A stretch of DNA of 64,000 nt from Arthrobacter sp. SW1. Lineage in GTDB: Bacteria > Actinomycetota > Actinomycetes > Actinomycetales > Micrococcaceae. The stretch is taken from positions 310,001 to 374,000 of the forward strand of contig NZ_MJLT01000045.1 in the NCBI RefSeq assembly GCF_001766675.1, given 5' to 3'. Below the pieces are notes generated by a model. It worked only from the letters and a program-made list of their open reading frames with translations, was not told the origin of the DNA and did no database searches. Below are positions 36,982 through 45,066 of the stretch, piece after piece. Within the stretch, counting starts at the first letter, position 1; every line of letters begins with the position of its first letter. The position numbers were made by a program, and so were the translations under genes.

Positions 36982-38331
36982 GTGAACGTACTGATTGTTG
37001 GCGCCGGGCCCGCCGGGTCCACCGCCGCGTATTACCTTGCCCGCGCCGGCATCGCCGTGACCGTGCTGGAGAAGACCAGCTTCCCCCGGGAAAAGGTCTG
37101 CGGCGACGGCCTCACCCCGCGCGCTGTCCGCGAGATCCAGAAGCTCGGACTGCCGCATGCCGAAGCGGACGGTTGGCGCCGCAACAAGGGCCTGCGCCTG
37201 ATTGCCGGCGGCCGCACCATCGAACTGCCCTGGCCCGAGGTCTCCGATTTCCCCACCTACGGGCTGATCCGTACCCGCCTGGGCTTCGACGAGGAACTGG
37301 CCCGGCACGCCCAGGCTGCCGGCGCCGTCGTGCTGGAACGCCACAGCGTCACCGAAGCGCTGCGCTCCGAGGACGGCCGGGTGATCGGCGCCCGGGCCGC
37401 GATCCTTGACGAGTCCGGACGCAAGACGGGCGAAACGCGCGACTTCCACGCCGACGTCGTACTCGCCGCGGACGGCAACTCCACCCGCACGGCTGTGTCC
37501 CTGGGCATGCACAAGCGCGACGACCGTCCGCTCGGCGTCGCCGTCCGCACCTACTTCACGTCCCCGCGCACGGATGACGAGTGGATGGAAGGCTGGCTGG
37601 AACTTCCGGGTAAGTCCGGCAAGCCGCTGCCCGGCTACGGCTGGGTGTTCGGAGTCGGCGACGGCACCTCCAACGTGGGCCTGGGCATCCTGAACTCCTC
37701 CAAGGAATTCGGCAAGCTGGATTACAAGCAGGTCCTGCGCGAATGGACCGCCGGCATGCCCGCCGAGTGGGGCTTCACCCCGGAGAACCAGGTGGGGGAG
37801 ATCCGCGGCGCCGCACTGCCCATGGGCTTCAACCGCACCCCGCACTACTCGCCGGGGCTCCTGCTGCTGGGCGACGCCGGCGGCATGGTGTCCCCGTTCA
37901 ACGGCGAGGGCATCTCCTACGCCATGGAGTCCGCGCGCTTCGCCGCGGAGTTCATCATTGACGCCTCTGCACGTCGCGCTGCTGCGGGGGAGTACGACGC
38001 CGACGCGCACCTCGCGCGGTACGCGGACTACGTGCGGGATGAGTGGGGATCGCACTTCACGCTCGGACGGGTCTTTGCCGCGCTGATCGGCAAGCCGGCC
38101 GTCATGAAGCTCGCGCTGCGGACCGGCATGCCCCTGCCGCTGCTGATGCGCTTCGTGGTGCGCCTGCTGGCCAACCTCACCGATTCCTCCGCCAAGGGCT
38201 TCGAAGACCGCATGATCCGGGTCCTCGAATCCTTGGTTCCCGCCACCTCCAATATGACGCCTTCCGCTTCCACCGCGCCCGCGACGCCGGGCGGCGGCAC
38301 CGAATCAGCGGTTTCCGCTGCGAAAAGTTAG
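36982..38331 (+). CDS. Geranylgeranyl-reductase-family flavoprotein (MenJ-like)
   Basis: A 449-residue FAD enzyme: N-terminal Rossmann VLIVGAGPAGSTAAYYLARA, then KVCGDGLTPRAV and the second FAD contact LLLLGDAGGMVSPFNGEGIS. Family members reduce double bonds of isoprenoid chains; in mycobacteria MenJ reduces one unit of the menaquinone tail. Its place between menG and a polyprenyl diphosphate synthase supports that role. GTG 36982 is preceded by AAGG at five bases; longer in-frame starts run into menG. The last 25 residues are low-complexity Ser/Thr/Ala/Pro. Confidence 0.85.
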   Translation: MNVLIVGAGPAGSTAAYYLARAGIAVTVLEKTSFPREKVCGDGLTPRAVREIQKLGLPHAEADGWRRNKGLRLIAGGRTIELPWPEVSDFPTYGLIRTRLGFDEELARHAQAAGAVVLERHSVTEALRSEDGRVIGARAAILDESGRKTGETRDFHADVVLAADGNSTRTAVSLGMHKRDDRPLGVAVRTYFTSPRTDDEWMEGWLELPGKSGKPLPGYGWVFGVGDGTSNVGLGILNSSKEFGKLDYKQVLREWTAGMPAEWGFTPENQVGEIRGAALPMGFNRTPHYSPGLLLLGDAGGMVSPFNGEGISYAMESARFAAEFIIDASARRAAAGEYDADAHLARYADYVRDEWGSHFTLGRVFAALIGKPAVMKLALRTGMPLPLLMRFVVRLLANLTDSSAKGFEDRMIRVLESLVPATSNMTPSASTAPATPGGGTESAVSAAKS

Positions 38332-38341
38332 GGTTAACCCT
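38330..38341 (+). promoter_or_regulatory. Palindrome at the start of the polyprenyl synthase gene
   Basis: AGGGTTAACCCT is a perfect 12-bp palindrome directly before the GTG at 38342. TAGGGT within it ends seven bases before the GTG and could act as a -10 for a leaderless transcript. The palindrome overlaps the stop codon of the preceding gene. Confidence 0.4.
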
Positions 38342-39445
38342 GTGACTCACTCTGCCGAACACAGCTGGACGCATGCCGGGCACGGATTGCCCAGCACTGC
38401 GGAACCCGCTCCCAGCACCACAGCCATCGCCACGGGGCTCCAGCTTCCCGCGGGATTCGCCGCCATCGCCGCCGACGCCGAGCTGGGCCCGGCCATCACC
38501 ACCAATCTTGCCCGTGTGGAAAAGAAGCTCCGCGAGGCCATCGCCAACTCTGATCCGCTGGCTGACGCAACGTCGCGTCATCTGGTGGAAGCCGGCGGCA
38601 AGCGCATCCGTCCGCTGCTGACCCTGCTGTGCGCGCACCTGGGTGACGCCTCGCGCGCCGAAGTGGTGCAGGCCGCCGTCGTCGTCGAATTGACGCACCT
38701 GGCCACGCTCTACCACGACGACGTCATGGACTCCGCGCCCTTCCGCCGTGGTGCGCCGACGGCGCACGAAGTGTGGGGCAACTCGGTGGCCATCCTTACC
38801 GGCGACCTCATCTTCGCCCGTGCCTCGATCCTGGTGTCCGAACTCGGTTCCCGCGCCCTGGGTATCCAGGCCCGGACCTTCGAGCGCCTGTGCCTGGGTC
38901 AGCTGCACGAAACCGTGGGCCCTCGCGAAGACGAAGATCCCGTGGCCCACTACCTTTCGGTGATCGCGGACAAGACGGGCTCCCTCGTGGCTGCCTCCGG
39001 CCAGCTCGGTGCCATCTTCGCCGGCGCGGATGAAGCCTTCGAGGACGTGCTGGTGGAATACGGCGAGAAGGTGGGCGTTGCCTTCCAGCTGGCCGACGAC
39101 GTCATCGACGTCACGGGCGTCAAGGTCAAGTCCGGCAAGTCCCCGGGCACGGACCTGCGCGAAGGCGTGCCCACCCTGCCGGTGCTCCTGCTCCGCAAGG
39201 CCGCTGCCGCCGGCGACCAGTCCGCCGTCTCGCTGCTTGAACTGGTGGACGGCGACCTGTCCTCCGATGAGGCGCTGGCCGAGGCCGTTGCCGGGCTGCG
39301 CGAGCACCCCGTGACGGCGGAGTCCTGGGTCATCGCGCGCCAGTGGGCTGCCGAGGCCGTTGCCGCGCTGGCCCCGCTGCCCGAGGGCGTGGTGAAGGAT
39401 TCGCTGACCAACTTTGCGCACGCCGTGGTGGAGCGCAGCAGCTAG
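38342..39445 (+). CDS. Long-chain polyprenyl diphosphate synthase
   Basis: A 367-residue trans-isoprenyl diphosphate synthase. Both aspartate-rich motifs are present: LYHDDVMDSAPFRRG (first DDxxD) and FQLADDVIDVTG (second DDxxD), with GGKRIRPLLTLL at the N-terminus. It probably makes the octa- or nonaprenyl tail of menaquinone, given the adjoining menG and reductase. The residue pattern before the first DDxxD should set chain length but I cannot derive it reliably. The first 40 residues are a variable extension. Confidence 0.9.
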   Translation: MTHSAEHSWTHAGHGLPSTAEPAPSTTAIATGLQLPAGFAAIAADAELGPAITTNLARVEKKLREAIANSDPLADATSRHLVEAGGKRIRPLLTLLCAHLGDASRAEVVQAAVVVELTHLATLYHDDVMDSAPFRRGAPTAHEVWGNSVAILTGDLIFARASILVSELGSRALGIQARTFERLCLGQLHETVGPREDEDPVAHYLSVIADKTGSLVAASGQLGAIFAGADEAFEDVLVEYGEKVGVAFQLADDVIDVTGVKVKSGKSPGTDLREGVPTLPVLLLRKAAAAGDQSAVSLLELVDGDLSSDEALAEAVAGLREHPVTAESWVIARQWAAEAVAALAPLPEGVVKDSLTNFAHAVVERSS

Positions 39446-39462
39446 TTTTCCTGGCTGAGGCG

Positions 39463-39504
39463 GGCGTCCGGTCCCTTGGTGGGCCGGGCGCCTGTTTTTG
39501 TTTT
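39463..39504 (+). terminator. Rho-independent terminator of the menG-polyprenyl synthase unit
   Basis: GGCGTCCGGTCCC pairs with TGGGCCGGGCGCC through a TTGG-type loop (about 12 pairs, two G-U), followed by TGTTTTTGTTTT. This is the most classical intrinsic terminator in the window. Confidence 0.8.
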
Positions 39505-39846
39505 GCGGGATTTGGCCGGGTGGCAGCGCGGATGGCAGCGAATTGCCGGCTTAAACGGAATGACCCCGGCTCCGAGCAACGCTACGAGTCAAAGCGCTGC
39601 GCGAAACCGGGGTCACAATCTCCGTTCGCATCAGACCCACCGGAGGCATTTAGTGAATCCGAGAAACAGCATATGACAGTTTTGTCATAGATGCAACTGT
39701 GGTGGTCAACTCTCATTTACTGGGTCGAAATGGCGTCGGCCAGGCCTACGGCGAGCGGCGCTCCTGACCTGCTATGGCTTGCTTGACCGCCGAAATCCGC
39801 CGGAATTGCCAGGACCTGCCGTGAAACAAGGTCAGGAAGGCAGCCT

Positions 39847-39860
39847 GAGTTGTCCACATA
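39847..39860 (+). promoter_or_regulatory. GAGTTGTCCACATA box, second copy
   Basis: Identical to 8194-8207 over 14 bases and likewise 49 bases before the ATG of an AbiEi-type gene. The core TTGTCCACA matches the actinobacterial DnaA box. The bases between box and ATG are otherwise only loosely similar, so the box itself is conserved. Confidence 0.6.
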
Positions 39861-39909
39861 CGGCACTTTCGGGCCCCGCCGTGCTTTATCCGGGTGCTGA
39901 AGTCGGTGC

Positions 39910-40592
39910 ATGGATCTTGTTCAATTCGTAAACAGCCGCGGTGGCGTCGTCAGGACCGCTCAACTTCGAAAAGCGGGATACGGCCGTTCCGTGCAGAAAA
40001 AGGCTGTTGAAAGCGGCGCGATAGTTGTGCTTCGCAGGGGTGTGTATGCGGCGGGAACTCTGGACGCTGCCATCCTGGCTGCCGTGCTGGCCAATGCGAG
40101 GCTGACGTGCACTTCCGCAGCAATGACCTACAGGCTCTGGCAGCTACCGAAGCCCGCGAACGGCGAAGCGAAGTTCCTTCACCTGAGTTGTGGCAATGGC
40201 ATCCCCAAAGCCATGGTCGTGGATCATGCTCCGTGCCTGCACCCCGCCCACCCTTATCTTCCGGTGGCGGGCCTTGCCGATGTGCTTCTCCGTGCGCTCC
40301 GCTGCCTGCCGGAACTGGAAGCACTTGTCATGGTGCAGTCGGCGGTTGGCCAGGGCGCCATCACCGTGGATTTCCTGCGGCGGAAGCTGCCAGGCAACCG
40401 GAACAGCGCGGCACAGAGCGTTGCTGGACCTGGTGATTCCGAGGGCGGATTCCCTGCTGGAGGTCCGCCCTGAGGGCCGGGTTGTTGCCTTTGAGGTTTT
40501 ACTACGACGACGTCGTCCACCACCCGGAGCGCATGGTGGCCCAGGTGCTTGAGGTACTTGAACTCCAGCGGCGGGGAGCTTTCGCGTCTTAG
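39910..40592 (+). pseudogene. Decayed AbiEi/DUF559-type gene
   Basis: From ATG 39910 the reading frame gives an AbiEi-like N-terminal half (VVRTAQLRKAGYGRSVQKKA, VLRRGVYAAGTL) up to about 40415. A frameshift then moves the homology to another frame (RALLDLVIPRADSLLEV, to about 40462). The central nuclease core expected next is missing, and after a further frame change the family C-terminus appears: FYYDDVVHHPERMVAQVLEV, ending at TAG 40590-40592. At least two frame disruptions and one internal deletion mark it as a pseudogene. Its upstream box and the intact relative at 8257 support the assignment. Its end overlaps the converging SUKH gene by four bases. Confidence 0.75.
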
Positions 40593-41011
40593 TCCTCGTC
40601 GCTGAAGGCCCAGTCGAACATGTCGAAGACGAACTCGGAGAACGTTCCGTCTTCGCTCTTCCACTGTCCGCGGGCGTTGTTGCGGCGCCACACGATGGGG
40701 TCCGGCACGCTGAGGTCGGCTACCCGGAAGCCCCAGGTGAAGCGTTCCTCTTCGTCTTCGAGGAACATGAGGAAGCCTTCGTCATCCACTTCGAGTTCCT
40801 CGGGGTCCCAGAAGTAGTGGTAGGCCTCCATGAGGTCTTCGCAGCCGCCCAGCGCCAGGTAGAACTCGCGCAGCACCAGCGGGATGGTGAAGCTGTGGGC
40901 GGACAGGGCCTCGTCCAGCTCGGCGGCGCTAAGGCCGTCCTCTTCCTGCCATTCGTCCTCGAGATACTTCGGAACAAGCGCGCGGAACTTCTCGAGGAAC
41001 ATGTCAGTCAT
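40589..41011 (-). CDS. SMI1/KNR4 (SUKH)-like small acidic protein
   Basis: A 140-residue, strongly acidic protein. The pattern LREFYLALGGCEDLMEAYHY, followed by a hydrophobic-acidic stretch (GFLMFLEDEEERFTWGF) and a C-terminal aromatic block (FVFDMFDWAF), is reminiscent of SUKH-superfamily proteins, some of which are immunity proteins to secreted toxins. No toxin gene is nearby, so an immunity role is speculative. ATG 41011 with GGAA three bases upstream is preferred to the longer start. Confidence 0.65.
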   Translation of the reverse strand: MTDMFLEKFRALVPKYLEDEWQEEDGLSAAELDEALSAHSFTIPLVLREFYLALGGCEDLMEAYHYFWDPEELEVDDEGFLMFLEDEEERFTWGFRVADLSVPDPIVWRRNNARGQWKSEDGTFSEFVFDMFDWAFSDED

Positions 41012-41029
41012 GGCTTCCATCCTAGCCAA

Positions 41030-41716
41030 TCAGGAGCGGCCGAATTTCTTCCGCTGCCGGACCCTGACCTTGGTGCCGTGGGGTGTCCGGTACCAGCCGC
41101 GCACGGCCAGCGGGACCCGCCAGCCGTAGTGCCAGGCGGCCACCCGGAAGAGGAAGACGCCGCCGGCCACGAAGGCTGCCGTGGTGCCGTTGAAGTTGCC
41201 GCTGTGCCACAGCCATGCGGTCAGGGCGGCGCCCATGAAGGCGGGCAGGGCGTAGAGGTCGCGGTCGTTGAAAAGGGACGGCACCTCGTTGGCGGTGATG
41301 TCCCGCAGCACGCCGCCGCCCACTGCCGTCGTCACGCCCAGCAGCACCGCGGCCACCGGGTTCATGCCGGCCACGAGCGCCTTCAGTGTTCCGGTGATGC
41401 AGAACAGGGCGAGCCCGCCGGCGTCGAACAGGGTGAGCAGGGAGGTGAAGCGCTGGACGCTGAAGAACAGGAAGTACACCAGCGCGGCGGCCAGCAGCGG
41501 TGGCAGCACGTACACGGGGTTGCTAAATGCGGCGGGCACGCCGGTGCCGATGATGATGTCCCGGATGACGCCGCCGCCCAGCGCCACGAGGCTGGCCAGC
41601 ATGATCGAACCGATGATGTCGAACTGTTTCCGGGCCGCCAGCAGCGAGCCCGATACGGCGAAGAAGAACACACCTGCCAGATCCAGCCATACCAGGGCCA
41701 GGTCGAAGCTGAACAC
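41030..41716 (-). CDS. TRIC-family cation channel protein (UPF0126)
   Basis: A 228-residue membrane protein with seven predicted hydrophobic segments arranged as a duplicated three-helix unit. Each repeat has the glycine-rich signature: ALGGGVIRDIIIGTGVPAAF and AVGGGVLRDITANEVPSLF. Bacterial members form trimeric potassium-permeable channels. The C-terminus is short and basic (VRVRQRKKFGRS). GTG 41716 has GAGGAG eight bases upstream. Divergent from the chelatase gene, with a 73-base gap. Confidence 0.85.
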   Translation of the reverse strand: MFSFDLALVWLDLAGVFFFAVSGSLLAARKQFDIIGSIMLASLVALGGGVIRDIIIGTGVPAAFSNPVYVLPPLLAAALVYFLFFSVQRFTSLLTLFDAGGLALFCITGTLKALVAGMNPVAAVLLGVTTAVGGGVLRDITANEVPSLFNDRDLYALPAFMGAALTAWLWHSGNFNGTTAAFVAGGVFLFRVAAWHYGWRVPLAVRGWYRTPHGTKVRVRQRKKFGRS

Positions 41717-41777
41717 GTGCGCGTCTCCTCGTCGTCGGGGTGGTGGTCATACTGGCGGGCAAGTACCGACTCAAGGT

Positions 41778-41790
41778 TACGCTGGGGGAA
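41778..41790 (+). promoter_or_regulatory. Probable leaderless promoter of the chelatase gene
   Basis: TACGCT (41778-41783) ends six bases before the ATG at 41790. The intervening GGGGGA is too close to the ATG to serve as a ribosome site. No clear -35 is visible. Confidence 0.45.
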
Positions 41791-42500
41791 TGAGCAACCC
41801 CGTCCTCATCGCCTGCGCCCACGGAACCCGCAACGCCGAAGGGCAGGCGGCCATCCGGCGCGTGCTCGCGGAGATCGCGGAAATGCGTCCGGGGCTGGAG
41901 GTCCTCGAAGCCTATGTGGATGTCCAGGAACCCGAGCTCGGCACTGTGGTGGCGGGACTGCCGGAGGGGGCGGCCGCCGTCGTCGTTCCGCTGCTGCTGG
42001 GGACCGGCTACCACGTGAAGGTGGACATCCCCAAGGCCATCAAGGACCGCCCGGAGGTCACCGCGGCACCGCCGCTGGGCCCGGATCCGCGGCTCGCGGA
42101 GCTGCTCGCCGAACGCCTTCGCGAGGCGGGACTGAAGGACGACGACGGCGTGCTGCTGGCCGCCGCTGGCTCATCACTGCCGGACGGCTCGGTGGATTCG
42201 GAGGAGCAGGCGCGCCTGCTCGCCGAACTGCTGCCGAACCCGGTGCGCGTCGCCTACGGTGCCAGCGCCGAACCCAACGTGCCCGACGGCGTCGCGGCCC
42301 TCCGCGCTGAACTCACCGGTGCCGAACTCGCCGGTGCGGGGCGCGTGGTGGTCGCCTCCTACCTGCTCGCCACGGGTTACTTCCACGACCAGCTGTTCAA
42401 GGCGGAGGCGGATGTGGTCACGGCGCCGGTGCTGCCCTCGCCGGTGCTCGCGGAGATCGCGCTGGAACGGTACGACGCCGCCGTCGCGCTCCGTCCGTAA
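41790..42500 (+). CDS. Sirohydrochlorin chelatase (CbiX/SirB family)
   Basis: A 236-residue two-domain chelatase. N-terminal VLIACAHGTRNAEGQAAIRR carries the active-site His, and the second half repeats the fold (VRVAYGASAEPNVPDGVAAL, VVVASYLLATGYFHDQLF). It would insert iron into sirohydrochlorin to make siroheme for the adjoining sulfite reductase; a cobalt-specific role cannot be excluded. It complements the siroheme synthase at 57532, which supplies the tetrapyrrole. ATG 41790 gives the correct N-terminus. Confidence 0.85.
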   Translation: MSNPVLIACAHGTRNAEGQAAIRRVLAEIAEMRPGLEVLEAYVDVQEPELGTVVAGLPEGAAAVVVPLLLGTGYHVKVDIPKAIKDRPEVTAAPPLGPDPRLAELLAERLREAGLKDDDGVLLAAAGSSLPDGSVDSEEQARLLAELLPNPVRVAYGASAEPNVPDGVAALRAELTGAELAGAGRVVVASYLLATGYFHDQLFKAEADVVTAPVLPSPVLAEIALERYDAAVALRP

Positions 42501-42533
42501 ATCCCCGGTAAGGCAAGGCTTACAGCGGCTTCG

Positions 42534-42613
42534 TGACGAAATGTTTCCCTAGGTGACTTAGCGTTTCCGGTCCTTTGTGACGCAATTCCGGCCACACCTA
42601 CAGTCGATGCATG
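42534..42613 (+). promoter_or_regulatory. Conserved sulfur-gene promoter, copy A (sulfite reductase)
   Basis: An 80-base block from TGACG (42534) to the ATG. GTTTCC covers positions 30-35 of the block (42563-42568), -35 TTGTGA is at 42575-42580, an 18-base spacer follows, and -10 TACAGT is at 42599-42604. Six bases remain before the ATG, so the mRNA is probably leaderless. The same elements occur at identical spacing at 50349-50428 and 57455-57534. Confidence 0.75.
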
Positions 42614-44356
42614 ACTGATACAGCTCTAGCCGGAGCGTCCGCGGACCAGGCTGCCCCGAAGCGCCCTGCCCGGCCGTCCCGACCTGCCGCCAAGCCCCAC
42701 GGCCAGTGGAAGGTTGACGGCACCACGCCGCTCAACGCCAACGAAACCTGGAAGCAGGAAGACAACGGACTGAACGTCCGCGAGCGTATCGAGTCCGTTT
42801 ACTCCAAAGAGGGCTTCGACGCGATCGATGGCACGGACCTGCACGGCCGCTTCCGTTGGTGGGGCCTCTACACCCAGCGCAAGCCCGGGATCGACGGCGG
42901 CAAGACCGCAACGCTCGAACCGCACGAGCTCGAAGACAAGTACTTCATGCTGCGCGTGCGCATCGACGGCGGTGCCCTCACCACCGAACAGCTGCGCGTC
43001 ATCGGCGAAATCTCGGTGGAGTTCGCCCGCGACTCCGCGGACCTGACCGACCGCCAGAACGTCCAGCTGCACTGGATCCGCGTGGAAGACGTCCCGGAAA
43101 TCTGGCGCCGCCTCGAAGCCGTGGGCCTGTCCACCACTGAAGCCTGCGGCGACGTTCCCCGCGTCATCCTCGGCTCTCCGGTGGCCGGCATCGCCAAGGA
43201 CGAGATCATCGATCCCACGCCGCTGATCCACGAACTCTCCGAGCGCTTCATCGGCGATCCGGAACTGGCCAACCTGCCGCGCAAGTACAAGACCGCCATC
43301 ACCGGCCACCCGTCCCAGGACGTGGTGCACGAGATCAACGACTTCGCCCTGGTGGGCGTGGTGCACCCCGAACTCGGCGCCGGCTACGACCTCTGGGTGG
43401 GTGGCGGCCTGTCCACCAACCCGCGCCTCGCCGAGCGTCTCGGCGTCTTTGTTTCCCCGGACGTTGCCGCCGAAGTGTGGCTGGGCGTCACCAGCATCTT
43501 CCGCGACTACGGCTACCGCCGCATGCGCACCAAGGCCCGCCTGAAGTTCCTCATGAACGACTGGGGCCCGGCCAAGTTCCGCCAGGTGCTTGAAGACGAA
43601 TACCTCGGCTTCAAGCTTCCGGACGGCCCCGCCGCGCCGAAGCCTTCCACCCCGGGCGACCACGTGGGCATCCACGAGCAGAAGGACGGCAAGTTCTTCA
43701 TCGGCGTCACGCCCACCGTGGGCCGGGTCTCGGGTTCCATCCTGGTGAAGCTCGCCGACACCCTGGAAGCCCGCGGCTCGCAGCGCCTGCGCACCACGCC
43801 GCACCAGAAGCTCGTGGTGCTGGACGTGGACAAGCAGCAGGTGGAGCCGCTCGTGGCCGAACTGGACGCACTGGGCCTGTCCGCCCGCCCGTCGGTGTTC
43901 CGCCGCGGCACCATCGCCTGCACCGGCATCGAGTTCTGCAAGCTGGCCATCGTGGAAACCAAGGCCACGGCCGCCACCGCGATCGCCGAGCTGGAGCGCC
44001 GCCTGGCGGACCTCGTGGAGAGCAAGCAGCTGCCGCAGGCACTGTCCCTGCACATCAACGGCTGCCCCAACTCCTGCGCCCGCATCCAGACGGCGGACAT
44101 CGGCTTGAAGGGCATGATGCTGCCGACCCCCGACGGCGATCCCGCCCCGGGCTTCCAGGTTCACCTGGGCGGCGGGCTGGCGAACAACGACCGCGCCGAG
44201 GCGGGCCTCGGCCGCACGGTCCGCGGCCTGAAGGTCACCGCCGAGGACCTGCCCGACTACGTGGAGCGTGTGGTCCGCAAGTTCGTGGCCGTCGGCGCCG
44301 AGGGCCAGACCTTCGCCGAGTGGGCACACTCTGCCGATGAGGGGGATCTCCAGTGA
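42611..44356 (+). CDS. sir: Ferredoxin-dependent assimilatory sulfite reductase (SirA/NirA type)
   Basis: A 581-residue siroheme / 4Fe-4S reductase that reduces sulfite to sulfide with six electrons. Cluster ligands are C437 and C443 (CTGIEFC) with C485 and C489 (NGCPNSC). RWWGLYTQRKPG and TEACGDVPRVILGSPVAG contain the Tyr and Cys that are cross-linked in mycobacterial NirA (assigned by motif). Nitrite reductase is a close relative, but the downstream cysH-cysD-cysN coupling shows a sulfite role. The ATG follows a conserved promoter with no leader. The cysH start overlaps its stop as GTGA. FprA at 58849 is a plausible electron donor system. Confidence 0.93.
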   Translation: MTDTALAGASADQAAPKRPARPSRPAAKPHGQWKVDGTTPLNANETWKQEDNGLNVRERIESVYSKEGFDAIDGTDLHGRFRWWGLYTQRKPGIDGGKTATLEPHELEDKYFMLRVRIDGGALTTEQLRVIGEISVEFARDSADLTDRQNVQLHWIRVEDVPEIWRRLEAVGLSTTEACGDVPRVILGSPVAGIAKDEIIDPTPLIHELSERFIGDPELANLPRKYKTAITGHPSQDVVHEINDFALVGVVHPELGAGYDLWVGGGLSTNPRLAERLGVFVSPDVAAEVWLGVTSIFRDYGYRRMRTKARLKFLMNDWGPAKFRQVLEDEYLGFKLPDGPAAPKPSTPGDHVGIHEQKDGKFFIGVTPTVGRVSGSILVKLADTLEARGSQRLRTTPHQKLVVLDVDKQQVEPLVAELDALGLSARPSVFRRGTIACTGIEFCKLAIVETKATAATAIAELERRLADLVESKQLPQALSLHINGCPNSCARIQTADIGLKGMMLPTPDGDPAPGFQVHLGGGLANNDRAEAGLGRTVRGLKVTAEDLPDYVERVVRKFVAVGAEGQTFAEWAHSADEGDLQ

Positions 44357-45066
44357 CAGTAGCTACCAAGCGCACGGTCGAAGACCTCAAGGCGCTGGCC
44401 GCTGCCGGTGCCGAGGAGCTCGGCTGGAACGCCAAGGCAGAGGACGTCATCGCCTGGGTGGCCCGGAACTTCGAACTGCCCGCCGTCGCCGTGGCCTGCT
44501 CCATGGCCGACGCCGTGCTGCCGGCACTGGTCGCGGACCAGCTTCCCGGCGTCGAGGTCCTCTTCCTGGAGACCGGCTACCACTTCCCGGAAACCTACGC
44601 GACCCGTGACGAGGTGGCCGCGAACCTGCGCGTGAACGTGGTGGACGTCCTCCCGGAGAACACCGTGGAACAGCAAGACCGGCTCCTGGGCAAGGACCTC
44701 TTTGCCCGCGACGCCGCCCAGTGCTGCTCCCTCCGCAAGGTCCAGCCGCTGCGCCGCTCCCTGGCCGGCTACGAAGTATGGTTCACCGGCGTCCGCCGCG
44801 ACGAAGCCCCCACCCGGACCAACACCCCGGTGGTCACGTGGGACGAGTCCTTCGGCCTGGTCAAGGTGAACCCGATGGTCGACTGGACCTTCGACGAACT
44901 GGTCCAGTACTCCGAAGACAACATCCTTCCCGTCAACCCCCTCCTGAGCCAGGGCTACCCGTCCATCGGATGCCAGCCCTGCACCCGCAAGGTGGCCCCG
45001 GGCGAAGACCCCCGTGCCGGCCGCTGGGCAGGATCCGACAAGACAGAATGCGGACTACACACATGA
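44353..45066 (+). CDS. cysH: Adenylyl-sulfate (APS) reductase CysH
   Basis: A 237-residue reductase producing sulfite from activated sulfate. The four cluster cysteines C124-C125 (AAQCCSLRKV) and C207, C210 (GCQPC) indicate the APS-specific 4Fe-4S form rather than the cluster-free PAPS enzyme; C233 in ECGLH is the catalytic Cys. It is coupled to the sulfite reductase by a GTGA overlap and to cysD by ATGA, so intermediates would pass directly between the products of one operon. Confidence 0.94.
   Translation: MTVATKRTVEDLKALAAAGAEELGWNAKAEDVIAWVARNFELPAVAVACSMADAVLPALVADQLPGVEVLFLETGYHFPETYATRDEVAANLRVNVVDVLPENTVEQQDRLLGKDLFARDAAQCCSLRKVQPLRRSLAGYEVWFTGVRRDEAPTRTNTPVVTWDESFGLVKVNPMVDWTFDELVQYSEDNILPVNPLLSQGYPSIGCQPCTRKVAPGEDPRAGRWAGSDKTECGLHT

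Larger units (their letters stand above)
39446..39909. other. Gene-free stretch between polyprenyl synthase and AbiEi-type pseudogene
   Basis: These 464 bases hold a terminator (39463-39504), an inverted repeat with arms TGACCCCGG (39561-39569) and CCGGGGTCA (39607-39615), a palindrome TATGACA-GTTT-TGTCATA (39672-39689), and the DnaA-type box at 39847-39860. The stretch is less GC-rich than its surroundings. I see no credible gene in it. Confidence 0.6.

Noticed and set aside
39650-39680. GTG ORF of seven codons with GGAGG upstream, ending at TGA in the 39.6 kb gap.
   Set aside because: Too short, no conserved content, and no gene directly downstream that it could regulate.
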